Notes: generated from the letters alone by a model not told the origin. A stretch of DNA of 64,000 nt from Jutongia huaianensis (GCF_014384985.1 NZ_JACRSX010000003.1:217356-281355); one strand, 5' to 3'; shown: positions 35,051 to 44,816, numbered from the stretch's first letter. Numbers and translations are program-made.

Positions 35051-36667
35051 TTATGAATCAAATAAAATATTTATCAATTGAATGGAGTGATTGCCGTGAT
35101 ATACAAAATATAACGCAGACTCGCCATCCGGTATCTCTGCATTTCCCCAAAATTCCGTCCACTCCTCTGCATTTTCATCCAATGAAATCTCTCCTACCGG
35201 ATCGCCTGTTTCTGTCAGACGAATCTCCAGAACCGGTTGCTCAGAGGGCATTCCCGGTCTGCGGATCTGATGATGTCTGTCCGCTTTTTCGGTCACACGT
35301 TCATCCAGGCGAAGGGGTCCCTTATATTGGACTTTGTTATCTTCGGTTTCGATCCGTGCCATCACTCCGATCCGGGTAACATTCCGGAAGGAAAAATACT
35401 TATAGCCGATCAGGGTTCCCTCGCTGATTTCCGCAATGAAACGCTCCTCTCCCTGATGTGTGACATTAGGAAAGGAAATCTGAAAAATGCTGTTGGAGCC
35501 GTGAGGCATATTGCCATTGGTAAGATTGCAGGCAATCACGGAAGGATAGCTGCCCTCTGCCCGCAATGAACCCTGATTCAGACCACAGCTTGTAATCTCT
35601 ACCTGGGGAATCTGTCCATCCGGAGTAAAGGTGATCCGTTCGGCACACGCCTGACGGCTGTAGTCCGATTTATGGGTCAGACGATGGTAAAAGACATACC
35701 AGCTTCCGTTGATCTGTTCGATACTGCCATGGGTTGTACCGGTCATATTTAGTTTATCTGCTTCAGCGCGGCCGTTCATGCCGATATCTCCGTTGGACAC
35801 AATGGTGCCGCCGAAGGTAAAATCATGGTCCGGATAGTTGCTGACCGCATAACAAAGTTCATGGTTTAGCATAGAAGAATAAATAAAATAATACTTCTCT
35901 CCCACTTTTCTCATAGAGCTGGCCTCAAAGAAAGGATGTTCTTCAAAGGAAGTCCCTTTTACCTTATACGGGATCAAATGCTTTGCCGGAGCTTTCAGTG
36001 TCTGCATATCCTCTTCCAGCTCCATCACAACCGGTCCCATAATACTTCCCTGCTTTGCCTTAGATAAAATTTCCTCTCTGGATCGGTGAAACATATCCAT
36101 TTCTGAACGGATATAATCCTCATTTTCATAGAAATCCTTTCGTTCCTCAAAGTCATATTGTGTGCCGCTGTATAAGTAGATTCTGCCATTGTCATTTAAC
36201 ACGGCGGGATCAAAACAGATATGTTCATTATAAGGTGTTCCATCAGGATTGCGAACATAGCCCAGATATTCGTAAGAGCCGGCCGGTGAATCGCAGACAG
36301 CGACCTGAATCGGTCCCCAGTAGCCGCCCTGTCCATAATCCCCGGACATACAATAGTAAAGATAGAATCTGCCGTCATTTCCCTGCACCACATCCGGAGC
36401 ATACATATAATGACGACATTCATAATCGGGATCCTGACCGGCATGATAGATCACGCCCTCTCTGCGCCAGTGAGCCAGATCAGAAACCGGTGCCGAATAC
36501 ACTGTATAATCCAGCATACAAAAGGTCTCACCGCCCTCCTTATCATGGGAACCGAACAAATATACCCGGTCTCCAAAGACGTGAGGTTCTCCGTCCGGAA
36601 TATATTCCTCTAACGGGAGAAATGGATTATATACCTGATCCTGTGGTTTTATAAACATATGATTCAT
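35051..36667 (-). CDS. Glycoside hydrolase family 43
   Basis: 538-residue, cytoplasmic (no signal peptide) five-bladed beta-propeller hydrolase acting on arabinose/xylose-containing oligosaccharides. Catalytic candidates: Asp of NPFLPLEEYIPDGEPHVF, Asp in YAPDVVQGNDGRFY, and Glu in HPFFEASSMRKVG. A C-terminal carbohydrate-binding-like beta domain (about 420-538) ends the protein. ATG 36667 follows GAGGA; the longer frame has no binding site. Exact bond specificity is unclear. An aldo/keto reductase lies upstream in the same direction. Confidence 0.9.
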   Translation of the reverse strand: MNHMFIKPQDQVYNPFLPLEEYIPDGEPHVFGDRVYLFGSHDKEGGETFCMLDYTVYSAPVSDLAHWRREGVIYHAGQDPDYECRHYMYAPDVVQGNDGRFYLYYCMSGDYGQGGYWGPIQVAVCDSPAGSYEYLGYVRNPDGTPYNEHICFDPAVLNDNGRIYLYSGTQYDFEERKDFYENEDYIRSEMDMFHRSREEILSKAKQGSIMGPVVMELEEDMQTLKAPAKHLIPYKVKGTSFEEHPFFEASSMRKVGEKYYFIYSSMLNHELCYAVSNYPDHDFTFGGTIVSNGDIGMNGRAEADKLNMTGTTHGSIEQINGSWYVFYHRLTHKSDYSRQACAERITFTPDGQIPQVEITSCGLNQGSLRAEGSYPSVIACNLTNGNMPHGSNSIFQISFPNVTHQGEERFIAEISEGTLIGYKYFSFRNVTRIGVMARIETEDNKVQYKGPLRLDERVTEKADRHHQIRRPGMPSEQPVLEIRLTETGDPVGEISLDENAEEWTEFWGNAEIPDGESALYFVYHGNHSIQLINILFDS

Positions 36668-36739
36668 AACGTGTCCTCTTTTCCGTACAGTAATCTGTTT
36701 TTGTATTTTAATATGCTGTTTCAGGTGTAACACGGACTC

Positions 36740-37729
36740 TTACAGCAAAGCTCTGATTTCTGCCAGCTCATCCTCTGAAAAGTCGAGATTCTTCAGACAG
36801 GCGGTATTGGTCCGAATCTGCTCCGGACTGCTGGCTCCGACTAAAACAGTAGTGACCGCTTTATTGGACAGACACCATGCCAGAGCCATCTCCGATAAAG
36901 TCTGCCCTCTCTTTGATGCGATATCATTGAGGCAGTTTAGTTTTACCACCAGTTCTTCGCTTAACTGATCACCAAGCCATGTATTACCCTTGCCGATCCG
37001 GGAATCCTTTGGAATCCCATGCAAATAACGATCTGTCAGAAATCCCTGGGATAAAGGTGAAAATACAGCCAGACCAATGCCATTTTCAAAGGCATAATCA
37101 TCAAGCCCGTCCTCTTCAATCCAGCGGTTTAACATGGAATAAGACGGCTGATTGATAATAAAAGGAGTTTTCAGCTCGGTAAGAAGCTGCTGCATTTTTG
37201 CTGTCTGTTCCCGATTGTAATTGGAAATACCCACATACAGAGCCTTTCCCTGACGCACTACCTGATCCAGTGCCGATGCAGTTTCCTCTAACGGCGTATC
37301 CGGATCATAAACGTGGTGATAGAAAATATCCACATAATCCAATTTCATACGTTTTAAACTCTGATCCAGAGATGCGATCAGATACTTTCTGGAACCGTTA
37401 CGGTCCCCAAAGGGTCCATCCCACATTTCATAACCGGCTTTGGTAGAAATACACATTTCATCCCGAAACGGACGCATACCACGGTCCAGAATTCTGCCAA
37501 AGTTTTCCTCCGCACTGCCGTTATAGGGATTGCCATAATTATTTGCAAGATCAAAATGATTGATGCCAAGGTCAAATGCCGTATGAACCATTTCTTCCAT
37601 ATTGGCAAAGTCTGACTGGTATCCGAAATTCTGCCAGAAACCCAATGAGATTTTTGGCAGTCTCAAACCGCTTTTACCACAGTGGGTGTAAATCATTTTT
37701 TCATATCTGTTTTCGTCCGGTGTGTACAT
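36740..37729 (-). CDS. Aldo/keto reductase (YghZ-like)
   Basis: 329-residue NADPH-dependent reductase. Catalytic tetrad visible as Asp in INHFDLANNYG with Tyr of that motif, Lys in CISTKAGYEMW and His of DIFYHHVYDPDTP. The NPYNGSAEENFG insertion and the C-terminal SPEQIRTN are typical of the L-glyceraldehyde-3-phosphate reductase branch. ATG 37729 follows GAGGA. Gap of 72 bases to the GH43 gene suggests one transcript. Confidence 0.92.
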   Translation of the reverse strand: MYTPDENRYEKMIYTHCGKSGLRLPKISLGFWQNFGYQSDFANMEEMVHTAFDLGINHFDLANNYGNPYNGSAEENFGRILDRGMRPFRDEMCISTKAGYEMWDGPFGDRNGSRKYLIASLDQSLKRMKLDYVDIFYHHVYDPDTPLEETASALDQVVRQGKALYVGISNYNREQTAKMQQLLTELKTPFIINQPSYSMLNRWIEEDGLDDYAFENGIGLAVFSPLSQGFLTDRYLHGIPKDSRIGKGNTWLGDQLSEELVVKLNCLNDIASKRGQTLSEMALAWCLSNKAVTTVLVGASSPEQIRTNTACLKNLDFSEDELAEIRALL

Positions 37730-37819
37730 AATTATCCTCATTTCTGTTTTTAACAAAGAAGCCGAGAGAAATCGGTACAAGCAAAGTCTCTCTTCTTTTT
37801 TGAAATTTATTTTTCTGCT

Positions 37820-38521
37820 TTATTCCTGATACGTCTTTACAAATTCTGCCACAAGCTTTGCACAATGATATGCTGCCTGTTTTTCAAAGGTTGGATAATC
37901 CATTTGTGCAGAATGATCTGCCTTATCTGAAATGGCGCGGATAATAACAAACGGCAGGTTATTAAGATACGCTGCCTGAGCGATCGCTGCGCCCTCCATC
38001 TCGGCACAGTCCCCATGAAAGGTGTCGATCAGATGTTTTCTGACGGCCTGCTCTGCAATAAACTGATCACCGCTGACCACCAGTCCTTCCATTACCTGAA
38101 TATCCTGATTAACTCTTTCGCAGGATGCAATCGCTCCCTGCTTCATTTTGTCGTCTGCCGGGAAGGAAAGCGTGTCCAGACCGGGAACCTGTCCCGGAGC
38201 ATATCCCAGGGGTTCTACATTCATGTCATGCTGCAATGCCGCATTGGAAATTAAAATATCTCCGATATCCAGCTTGTCATTTAAGCCGCCGGCCACTCCG
38301 GTATTGATCACATGAGTGACTTCAAAAAGATCATGTAAGATCTGTACGCACATTGCGGCATTTACCTTTCCTACACCACACTGTACCACAACTACGGATG
38401 TCTGTTCCAGCATTCCGTCGAAAAACTTCATCCCGGCCACTTCCCGGCAGGTCACTTGTGTCAGCTCCTGCTTTAATGTGGCCACCTCCAGTTCCATGGC
38501 TCCAATAATTCCTATTTTCAC
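37820..38521 (-). CDS. mtnN: 5'-methylthioadenosine/S-adenosylhomocysteine nucleosidase
   Basis: Removes adenine from MTA and SAH; the S-ribosylhomocysteine product is the substrate of LuxS encoded 17 bases upstream. 233 residues with IGIIGAMELEV at the N terminus, NTGVAGGL, the ribose-binding AEMEGAAIAQA and catalytic Asp in RAISDKAD. Together with LuxS it completes the detoxification route from SAH to homocysteine. Confidence 0.96.
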   Translation of the reverse strand: MKIGIIGAMELEVATLKQELTQVTCREVAGMKFFDGMLEQTSVVVVQCGVGKVNAAMCVQILHDLFEVTHVINTGVAGGLNDKLDIGDILISNAALQHDMNVEPLGYAPGQVPGLDTLSFPADDKMKQGAIASCERVNQDIQVMEGLVVSGDQFIAEQAVRKHLIDTFHGDCAEMEGAAIAQAAYLNNLPFVIIRAISDKADHSAQMDYPTFEKQAAYHCAKLVAEFVKTYQE

Positions 38522-38538
38522 GATATTTCCCCTTTCTT

Positions 38539-39018
38539 TTAGTCCGGATAAACAAGTCTGCTGTCATCAATATGATATAATACCTGATCCAGATATTTCT
38601 TTGCGAGATAATTTGCCATCCCCAGATTCATATCCAGATAATTACCACAGTCCTTCGGACTTGCTCCCGGCACTTCATCCTTAAAATCGCGGATAAACTC
38701 AAACATCTCAATCATTAAAGGAACGATATCCTTTGAAGCATAATCTCCTGCTAACAGAAGGTAGAAGCCTGTCCGGCATCCCATAGGACCGAAATAAATC
38801 GTTTTATCCCCGTAAACAGCGTGATTTCTCAAAAAGGTAGCTGCCAGATGCTCTATGGTATGCATCTCTGCCGTATTCATAACCGGTTCCTCATTTGGAG
38901 AAGTCATGCGCAGATCAAAAGTTGTAATAATCTGGTCTCCCACCGGGTCCTTGCGGGAAACGTAAACACCCTGCTGCAATTTTATATGATCAATAGTAAA
39001 GCTTGTTATTTTTTTCAT
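38539..39018 (-). CDS. luxS: S-ribosylhomocysteine lyase
   Basis: Cleaves S-ribosylhomocysteine to homocysteine and DPD, the precursor of autoinducer AI-2. 159 residues; metal ligands His53 and His57 with Glu56 in MHTIEHLAA, catalytic Cys81 in GPMGCRTGFY, third metal ligand Cys124 in KDCGNYLD. ATG 39018 has AAAGGA. It is first in the luxS-mtnN operon, under a promoter overlapped by a 13-bp palindrome. Confidence 0.96.
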   Translation of the reverse strand: MKKITSFTIDHIKLQQGVYVSRKDPVGDQIITTFDLRMTSPNEEPVMNTAEMHTIEHLAATFLRNHAVYGDKTIYFGPMGCRTGFYLLLAGDYASKDIVPLMIEMFEFIRDFKDEVPGASPKDCGNYLDMNLGMANYLAKKYLDQVLYHIDDSRLVYPD

Positions 39019-39068
39019 AATAATAGTTCCTTTCATAAATGTAATTTATTGCCCCATTCCTATTTAAA

Positions 39069-39114
39069 CCGGCAAGTATATCCATAGTATATACTTGCCG
39101 GCTTGATTGTGCAA
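39069..39114 (-). promoter_or_regulatory. luxS promoter overlapped by a 13-bp operator-like palindrome
   Basis: Minus-strand TTGCAC (39109-39114), 17-bp spacer, TATACT (39086-39091). Perfect arms CCGGCAAGTATAT (39069-39081) and ATATACTTGCCGG (39089-39101) lie over the -10, spacer and start site. As DNA this is an ideal repressor site; as RNA the 3' arm would be only partly transcribed. Confidence 0.7.
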
Positions 39115-39299
39115 TCCTATTCTGATTTTTAACCAGCAAAGGAGATATGCCGTTCACGCCATATATGAACCGTTCGCGCAAAAAATCGCATTTTTCACAG
39201 TTATCCTATACAATATATTGTAAGAAACTATATTTTCTGGGATGAAAAGTTTCAATACAATAATGCAATTCGAAAATCATATAGAAAGAAGGGAATCTT

Positions 39300-41654
39300 A
39301 TGAAAAAACAATCCAAAATACTTAGTATTTTGCTGGCAGCAAGCCTGACTTTTGGAAGTATCTCACTGCCATCCGATCCGCCCTCACCGGCATCCGGAGC
39401 ATCTGATCCGGTTCAAACGGACTCCATTACAATAACACCGGACCCGTCTCTTGCTCCTGCAGATGCCCGCAAGGATCTGGCGAACATATTCTTTCAGACA
39501 CATTCACAGGGAGGAACGGCTACAGACAATATATCAAAAAATAATTATGCTGTATATGGCCAGGCAGTCAATTCTTTTATTGAGGAAGAGAAGGATGGCA
39601 GTTTCTTACGAATTGAGCATATTGACTCTGCGATTATTGTAGAAAAGTATGATCCGGAGTTAAAAAAAGCGGAACCTGTCACAAAGCTTACGCTTCCACT
39701 CCCGAAATATGGTGGCTATTTTACGGGGGCAAACGCCCGTTATCTGGTTTGTGGTCAGGATAATCCGAATGACTCCGATGAAAAAGAGGTTGTTCGTATT
39801 ATCAAATACGATAACGACTGGAACGAGCTGAATCACCTTTCAATCTATGGTTCTAATACATATGAGCCCTTCGAGGCAGGAAGTCTTCAGATGACAGAAA
39901 TGAACGGAACTCTTTATATTCACGCCTGTCACACTATGTATGCAACAGACAAAGGGGTACATCATCAGGCCAATATGAGCTTTGCCGTAAACGAAGAAAC
40001 CATGGAGCTTATCACAAAGAATACTACTGTATCCGCCGGGCACGGATATGTCAGTCACTCCTTCTGCCAGCGTATTGCACAGGACGGAACGGATATTTAT
40101 CTGCTGGATCACGGTGATGCATATCCCCGGAGTATTTATCTGCAAAAGATTGATGCAAAACTGAAAAAAGTATCAAACGCCCTGGATATTATAGCGTTTG
40201 ACGGAGCAACAGGGAACAATAATACGGGAGGATCCATCGGTGGTGTAGAGGTGATCGGTGACAATATATTTACTGCCGGTAACTGCACAGAGCAATTTGG
40301 GGAATTATATAATCCTTCCACGTATCGTCGGAATCTCTGGGTATCTGTAGTAGATAAAAATATGGAGACATCACAGAAGCTTATCTGGCTGACAGAGCAT
40401 GAAAATACCGGAAATTGGAATGCAAGAACACCGTATCTGATCCCGGCATCCGACGGTAGCTGTTATGTGATGTGGGAGGATGTAAATGAAGAAAAGGAAC
40501 AGCTTGGAACCACCGGTGGATTTTTTCGTTATAATTTAATATACGGTCTTACTAAAATTGCCAAGATTAAGCCGGATGGCACAATTGACGGAAACATTCA
40601 TTCTATTTATGGCAGATTATCTGACTGCAAGCCTGTGATCACCTCCGATCAGAAGCTGGTATGGTATACAACGGAGAACAATTCTCCTTTGTTTTATACC
40701 CTTGACCTGAATCAGTTAGATTCCTATGAATTTAATGGTTTTGCAGATATCCGCAAATGTACGGTCACGTTAGCATCCGATTCCTATACTTACGACAGCA
40801 ATGTAAAGCCGGGAGCAGCCTCCGGACCAGCTATCGTAAGTATTTCCTATGGCGATTACCAGTTACAAAAAGGCATCGATTATGATATGTACTATAGTAA
40901 TAACTCCAAGGCGGGAACCGGTTATGTGAATATCACACCAAAAGGAATTTTCGCAGATCCTACGGAGACAACTCACGAAAAACTAAGAATTCCATTCCAG
41001 GTAATCTATCCTGCAGATACTCCGGAACCAACTTTAGAACCGACTTTGAGTCCCACTTTGAAGCCAACTTCAAAACCAGCATCAGAGCCGTCAACGACAC
41101 CAACTTCCCCGGAAACACCGACACCGGAAAAAACACCATATCAGGAGCCATCATGGTTTCAATCACCGTCTCCGGGAGTAACACAGACACCATTCCATGA
41201 GCAGCCGACTGTTTCACAAAAACCATCGGTTTCCAAAAGTCCGTCTGCCACTCCGGGAACCGCTGCAACCCAAAAGCCGTCTGTCAAAACGACAACAGCT
41301 CCAACAAAGACAGCTATTCCATCTAAGAATCACAACCAAAATAGGACTGCATCCCAGACGAAACCGTCTAAAGTAAAAAATGTCAAGGTCAGCAATCTGA
41401 CAGGACAGAAACTACAGATCACCTGGATGCTGCAATCAGATGTAAACGGCTATCAGATACAATATGCACAGAACAAAAAATTTACCAAGAATAAAAAGAC
41501 TTCTTCTGCCAGACGGTATCGTCCGTATAAGATCATTTCCGGTCTCTCAAAAAATAAAACGTATTATATCCGTATACGTTCCTATCGCCGGCAGGATTTC
41601 GGAAAACTGTATGGAAAATGGAGTAAAACTGTAAAGTGTAAGATTAAAAAATAA
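39300..41654 (+). CDS. Large secreted protein: propeller-like body, Ig-like module, Pro/Thr stalk, FnIII (paralog A)
   Basis: 784 residues. Signal peptide (about 1-32, KKQSKILSILLAASLTFGS), a large beta-rich body (about 60-490) with repeated strands that read like a beta-propeller, an Ig-like module of the form QKGIDYDMYYSNNSKAGTGY (about 520-555), a Pro/Thr/Ser-rich stalk (about 575-690) and a C-terminal fibronectin-III-like domain (about 690-784, KNVKVSNLTGQKLQITW ... NKTYYIRIRSY). There is no sortase motif or membrane anchor. It is 22 bases upstream of a close paralog. Function unknown; secreted binding or adhesion role is inference. Confidence 0.82.
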   Translation: MKKQSKILSILLAASLTFGSISLPSDPPSPASGASDPVQTDSITITPDPSLAPADARKDLANIFFQTHSQGGTATDNISKNNYAVYGQAVNSFIEEEKDGSFLRIEHIDSAIIVEKYDPELKKAEPVTKLTLPLPKYGGYFTGANARYLVCGQDNPNDSDEKEVVRIIKYDNDWNELNHLSIYGSNTYEPFEAGSLQMTEMNGTLYIHACHTMYATDKGVHHQANMSFAVNEETMELITKNTTVSAGHGYVSHSFCQRIAQDGTDIYLLDHGDAYPRSIYLQKIDAKLKKVSNALDIIAFDGATGNNNTGGSIGGVEVIGDNIFTAGNCTEQFGELYNPSTYRRNLWVSVVDKNMETSQKLIWLTEHENTGNWNARTPYLIPASDGSCYVMWEDVNEEKEQLGTTGGFFRYNLIYGLTKIAKIKPDGTIDGNIHSIYGRLSDCKPVITSDQKLVWYTTENNSPLFYTLDLNQLDSYEFNGFADIRKCTVTLASDSYTYDSNVKPGAASGPAIVSISYGDYQLQKGIDYDMYYSNNSKAGTGYVNITPKGIFADPTETTHEKLRIPFQVIYPADTPEPTLEPTLSPTLKPTSKPASEPSTTPTSPETPTPEKTPYQEPSWFQSPSPGVTQTPFHEQPTVSQKPSVSKSPSATPGTAATQKPSVKTTTAPTKTAIPSKNHNQNRTASQTKPSKVKNVKVSNLTGQKLQITWMLQSDVNGYQIQYAQNKKFTKNKKTSSARRYRPYKIISGLSKNKTYYIRIRSYRRQDFGKLYGKWSKTVKCKIKK
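41022..41140 (+). repeat. Imperfect 12-bp tandem repeats coding the Pro/Thr stalk
   Basis: Successive units of the kind (L/S)-(E/K)-P-T encode PTLEPTLSPTLKPTSKP and following residues. Such repeats expand and contract by slippage, so stalk length may vary between strains; paralog B has a much shorter stalk. Confidence 0.6.
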
Positions 41655-41676
41655 ATACCAGAAAGAAGGGATTTCA

Positions 41677-43887
41677 TTGAAAAAAATAAAAATATTAAGT
41701 ATTCTGCTGGCATCAAGCCTGACTCTGGGAAGCGGTCTTCTGCCATCGTATTCTCCTTTGATGGCGGCAGAAAAGGATCAGACCCAGACAGCACCAATTA
41801 CAGTTACACCAGATCCGGCACTTGGTGCGGCCGATACCCAAAAGGATCTGCCCCAGCGATTCTTTCAGACGCAGTCGGAAGGAGGAACCGTATCCCAAAA
41901 TATATCTAAAAATAATTATAAGACATGGGGAAATGCGGTGAATTCTTTTATAGAAGAAAATGAGGATGGCAGTTTCCTGCGGATTGAACAGATAGATTCT
42001 GAGCTTATTGTAGAAAAATATGACTCAGACTTTAAAAAGGCAGAATTAGTTACAAAGGTGTCTCTTCCCCTTCCAATCTATGGTGGTTATTTCACCGGAG
42101 AAAATGCCCGTTTTCTGGTTTGTGGCGAGAGCAATCCGGAAGAATCTAATGAAAAAGAGGTTGTTCGTATTATCAAATATGATAATAACTGGAATGAGCT
42201 GGATCATGTTTCTGTTTATGGTGCCAACACATATAAGCCTTTTAGATCAGGAATTCTCCAGATGACAGAAATGAACGGGATCCTTTATATTACCGGATGT
42301 CATACCATGTATGCAACAGATGATGGGGTACATCATCAGGCAAGTATGAATTTTGCAGTAAATGAAGAAAATATGGAGCTGATCACACAAAACACAGAAA
42401 TAGGTTGCCATGGTTTTGTCAGCCACTCTTTTCGCCAGTGTATTGCACAGGACGGAACAGACATTTATCTGTTTGATCATGGCGATGCAAATCCACGTTC
42501 TGCCTATCTGCAAAAAATTGATGCGAAGCTGAAAAAGGTCTCTAAGGATTTGCACGTTTTTAAATTTGACGGAAAAATAGGAGCCAATGAAACAGGAGTA
42601 TCCATCGGAGGTATCGAGATTGTCGGTGATAATATATTTACTGCCGGCAACAGTGTCGAACAATTTGGCGAAGTATATGATCCGTCCACATACAAACGGA
42701 ATCTCTGGGTATCCGTTATAGATAAAAAGATGGAAAATCAGATATTTGTCTGGTTAACAGACCATGAAAATCTTGGCGAATGGAGTGCAAGAACTCCATA
42801 TCTGATCCCGGCACCGGATGGCAGCTGCTATGTAATGTGGGAGGATGTGGTTGAGATTCCAAAAAGCATCAATGGAATTTATTATTACGATGTAAAACAA
42901 TTTTTTACGAAAATCGCAAAGGTTAAGCCGGATGGAACAATAGATGGTGAGATTCATACCATTTACGGCAGATTATCTGACTGTAAGCCGATCGTCACCT
43001 CTGATCAGAAGCTGGTATGGTACACAACAGAAAAGGCTTCTCCACTCTTCTATTCCCTTGACCTGAATCAGCTTTCCCCTTATGAATTTACAGGCTATGG
43101 TAACATTGAAAAGTGCAGCGTTACGATATCTGCTGTTTCCTACAATTTTTATGATCCGAGTGATAATAAAACCCATACAGGTCCGGAGGTCTTATCAGTT
43201 AATTATGGTGATCTGAAATTAACAGAAGGTGTTGATTATAATGTGTCATATAGTGACAATGTAGATATGGGTACCGGATATATACAGATTACCGGTAAAG
43301 GATTTTTTAAGGATCCGGCCACAGATGCAGCGGATAAAATACTTCGTATACCATATCAGATAAAATATCCAACGGAACCAGAAGATACCGAGGAACCAAC
43401 AGGTACTCCATATCAGGAACCATCATGGTTGGTTACCGGCACTCCTGCCACCACCAGAAAGCCATCAGCGACAAAGAAGCCGGAAACCTCATTATCTCCT
43501 GCTGCTACCCAGAAACCGGCTGCCCCGACAGCACCGAAAAAGACATCATATCCAAAAAGAACTGCCAAGCCAGCCTCTTCCTCTGCTCCTGTGGCACCGG
43601 AAAAGCTGACAAATATCAGCCTTGTTAATCTCAAAGGAAAGAAAATGATGATCACCTGGACGAAGCAGGATAACATATCCGGTTATCAGCTCCAGTACGC
43701 AATGAATAAGAAATTTACTCTAAAAAAGAAAACTCTTTCCTGCAGCAAATACCGCTCCATGAAATTAGTATCCGGCTTAAAGAAAAATAAAACCTATTAT
43801 GTCCGGATGCGTGCTTACGTTCAAACGGACAGCGGTAATTTATACGGTAAATGGAGCAAAAAGATGAAATGTAAGATCAGGAAATAA
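41677..43887 (+). CDS. Large secreted protein, tandem paralog B
   Basis: 736 residues with the same order as paralog A: signal peptide (KKIKILSILLASSLTLGS), propeller-like body, Ig-like module (TEGVDYNVSYSDNVDMGTGY), Pro/Thr/Lys-rich stalk (about 570-640, shorter than in A) and FnIII-like end. Long identical words are shared with A (for example KEVVRIIKYD, YVMWEDV, IYGRLSDCKP). It begins with TTG at 41677 behind AGAAGGG, not ATG, which should lower its expression relative to A. A recent tandem duplication followed by divergence is the simplest reading. Confidence 0.82.
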   Translation: MKKIKILSILLASSLTLGSGLLPSYSPLMAAEKDQTQTAPITVTPDPALGAADTQKDLPQRFFQTQSEGGTVSQNISKNNYKTWGNAVNSFIEENEDGSFLRIEQIDSELIVEKYDSDFKKAELVTKVSLPLPIYGGYFTGENARFLVCGESNPEESNEKEVVRIIKYDNNWNELDHVSVYGANTYKPFRSGILQMTEMNGILYITGCHTMYATDDGVHHQASMNFAVNEENMELITQNTEIGCHGFVSHSFRQCIAQDGTDIYLFDHGDANPRSAYLQKIDAKLKKVSKDLHVFKFDGKIGANETGVSIGGIEIVGDNIFTAGNSVEQFGEVYDPSTYKRNLWVSVIDKKMENQIFVWLTDHENLGEWSARTPYLIPAPDGSCYVMWEDVVEIPKSINGIYYYDVKQFFTKIAKVKPDGTIDGEIHTIYGRLSDCKPIVTSDQKLVWYTTEKASPLFYSLDLNQLSPYEFTGYGNIEKCSVTISAVSYNFYDPSDNKTHTGPEVLSVNYGDLKLTEGVDYNVSYSDNVDMGTGYIQITGKGFFKDPATDAADKILRIPYQIKYPTEPEDTEEPTGTPYQEPSWLVTGTPATTRKPSATKKPETSLSPAATQKPAAPTAPKKTSYPKRTAKPASSSAPVAPEKLTNISLVNLKGKKMMITWTKQDNISGYQLQYAMNKKFTLKKKTLSCSKYRSMKLVSGLKKNKTYYVRMRAYVQTDSGNLYGKWSKKMKCKIRK

Positions 43888-43921
43888 AAAGAGTGGTATC
43901 ACCAAAGAACAACAGAGGAGA

Positions 43922-43958
43922 AAAAGGGTCTGTACAATAATATGTACAGACCCTCTTC
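43922..43958. terminator. Bidirectional terminator after the paralog pair
   Basis: GGGTCTGTACA/TGTACAGACCC stem (43926-43936, 43943-43953), A-tract before and T-rich tract after, between convergent genes. Confidence 0.85.
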
Positions 43959-43962
43959 TGCT

Positions 43963-44235
43963 TTATGCATATAAAAAATAAATCACGGCGGCTGCAGCGA
44001 TCACTTCCAGAATAAAAATCGACGGCACACCAATATAAAACTTCGGCTTGTATGTCTTATGATGAAAAAAGTGCATACCGCCATAAGCACCGAAAACGCC
44101 AAAAACAGCGGCAAGCATTAAGGTATGCTCCGGTATACGCCAACGATGATGAGAGGCCTTCCACTTATCCAGGCCATAAATAAGAAATACAATCCCGTTG
44201 ATCAGGAGATACAGAATAATCCATTGGTAGTCCAT
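43963..44235 (-). CDS. DUF1294 membrane protein
   Basis: 90 residues with three hydrophobic helices (YLLINGIVFLIYGLDKWKA, HTLMLAAVFGVFGAYGGM, VPSIFILEVIAAAAVIYFL). The DKWKA and PEHTL words are typical of DUF1294. Function unknown. Confidence 0.88.
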   Translation of the reverse strand: MDYQWIILYLLINGIVFLIYGLDKWKASHHRWRIPEHTLMLAAVFGVFGAYGGMHFFHHKTYKPKFYIGVPSIFILEVIAAAAVIYFLYA

Positions 44236-44282
44236 ATCGCAGTCTCCTTACATATCAGTTTTAGTAAATAACAATTATATCC

Positions 44283-44816
44283 TTATTTTACCTGCTTTTT
44301 TTCCATATGTAAACCTTTTGCCAGACGGTATGCCATATAACCGCACAGACAGCCGAGCAGGGCGCCGCCCAGAATATCCGTCGGGTAATGAACATACAGA
44401 TACATTCTGGAAAATGCAATCAGCACTGCCGGAATCAGGGCAAGCTTCCAAAGAAGCTTTTCTCCTGAGAAATAAAGGGCAGCTACTGCTGCAAAAGAGA
44501 CCGCTGTATGTCCGGATGGAAAAGAATAATCTTTTGGTCTGGCGATCAAAAGCTGTATGGCAGTATTGACATCACATGGGCGGACACGGCAAAACAAATG
44601 CTTTAACAGTCCATTGCATAAAAGTACCTCCAGTCCGATAGCGATAAAAAGGATCAGGCCGGCTCTGACCTTAGACGGTTTTAATAGAAGTAAAAGCCCC
44701 AGCGACAACCAGAAGACACCACCGTTACCAAGACGGGTGATGCCACACATAATGGTATCCAGAGCCGGTGTATGTATGGTCTGGATTGCATTTAACAGAT
44801 CTAATTCGATACCCAT
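44283..44816 (-). CDS. PAP2-family membrane phosphatase
   Basis: 177 residues, five or six helices, with all three phosphatase motifs: KHLFCRVRP (KxxxxxxRP), FPSGHTAVSF (PSGH) and SRMYLYVHYPTDILGG (SRxxxxxHxxxD). Probably a lipid phosphatase such as undecaprenyl-diphosphate or phosphatidylglycerophosphate phosphatase; the substrate cannot be fixed. Confidence 0.93.
   Translation of the reverse strand: MGIELDLLNAIQTIHTPALDTIMCGITRLGNGGVFWLSLGLLLLLKPSKVRAGLILFIAIGLEVLLCNGLLKHLFCRVRPCDVNTAIQLLIARPKDYSFPSGHTAVSFAAVAALYFSGEKLLWKLALIPAVLIAFSRMYLYVHYPTDILGGALLGCLCGYMAYRLAKGLHMEKKQVK

Noticed and set aside
39840..40321. Minus-strand open frames opposite the secreted proteins (also 42247-42695)
   Set aside because: Shadows that occur at equivalent places in both paralogs because the sense sequences are similar; no start signals.
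41022..41140. Short tandem repeats as a CRISPR array
   Set aside because: Units are in-frame coding repeats without spacers; no cas genes anywhere in the window.
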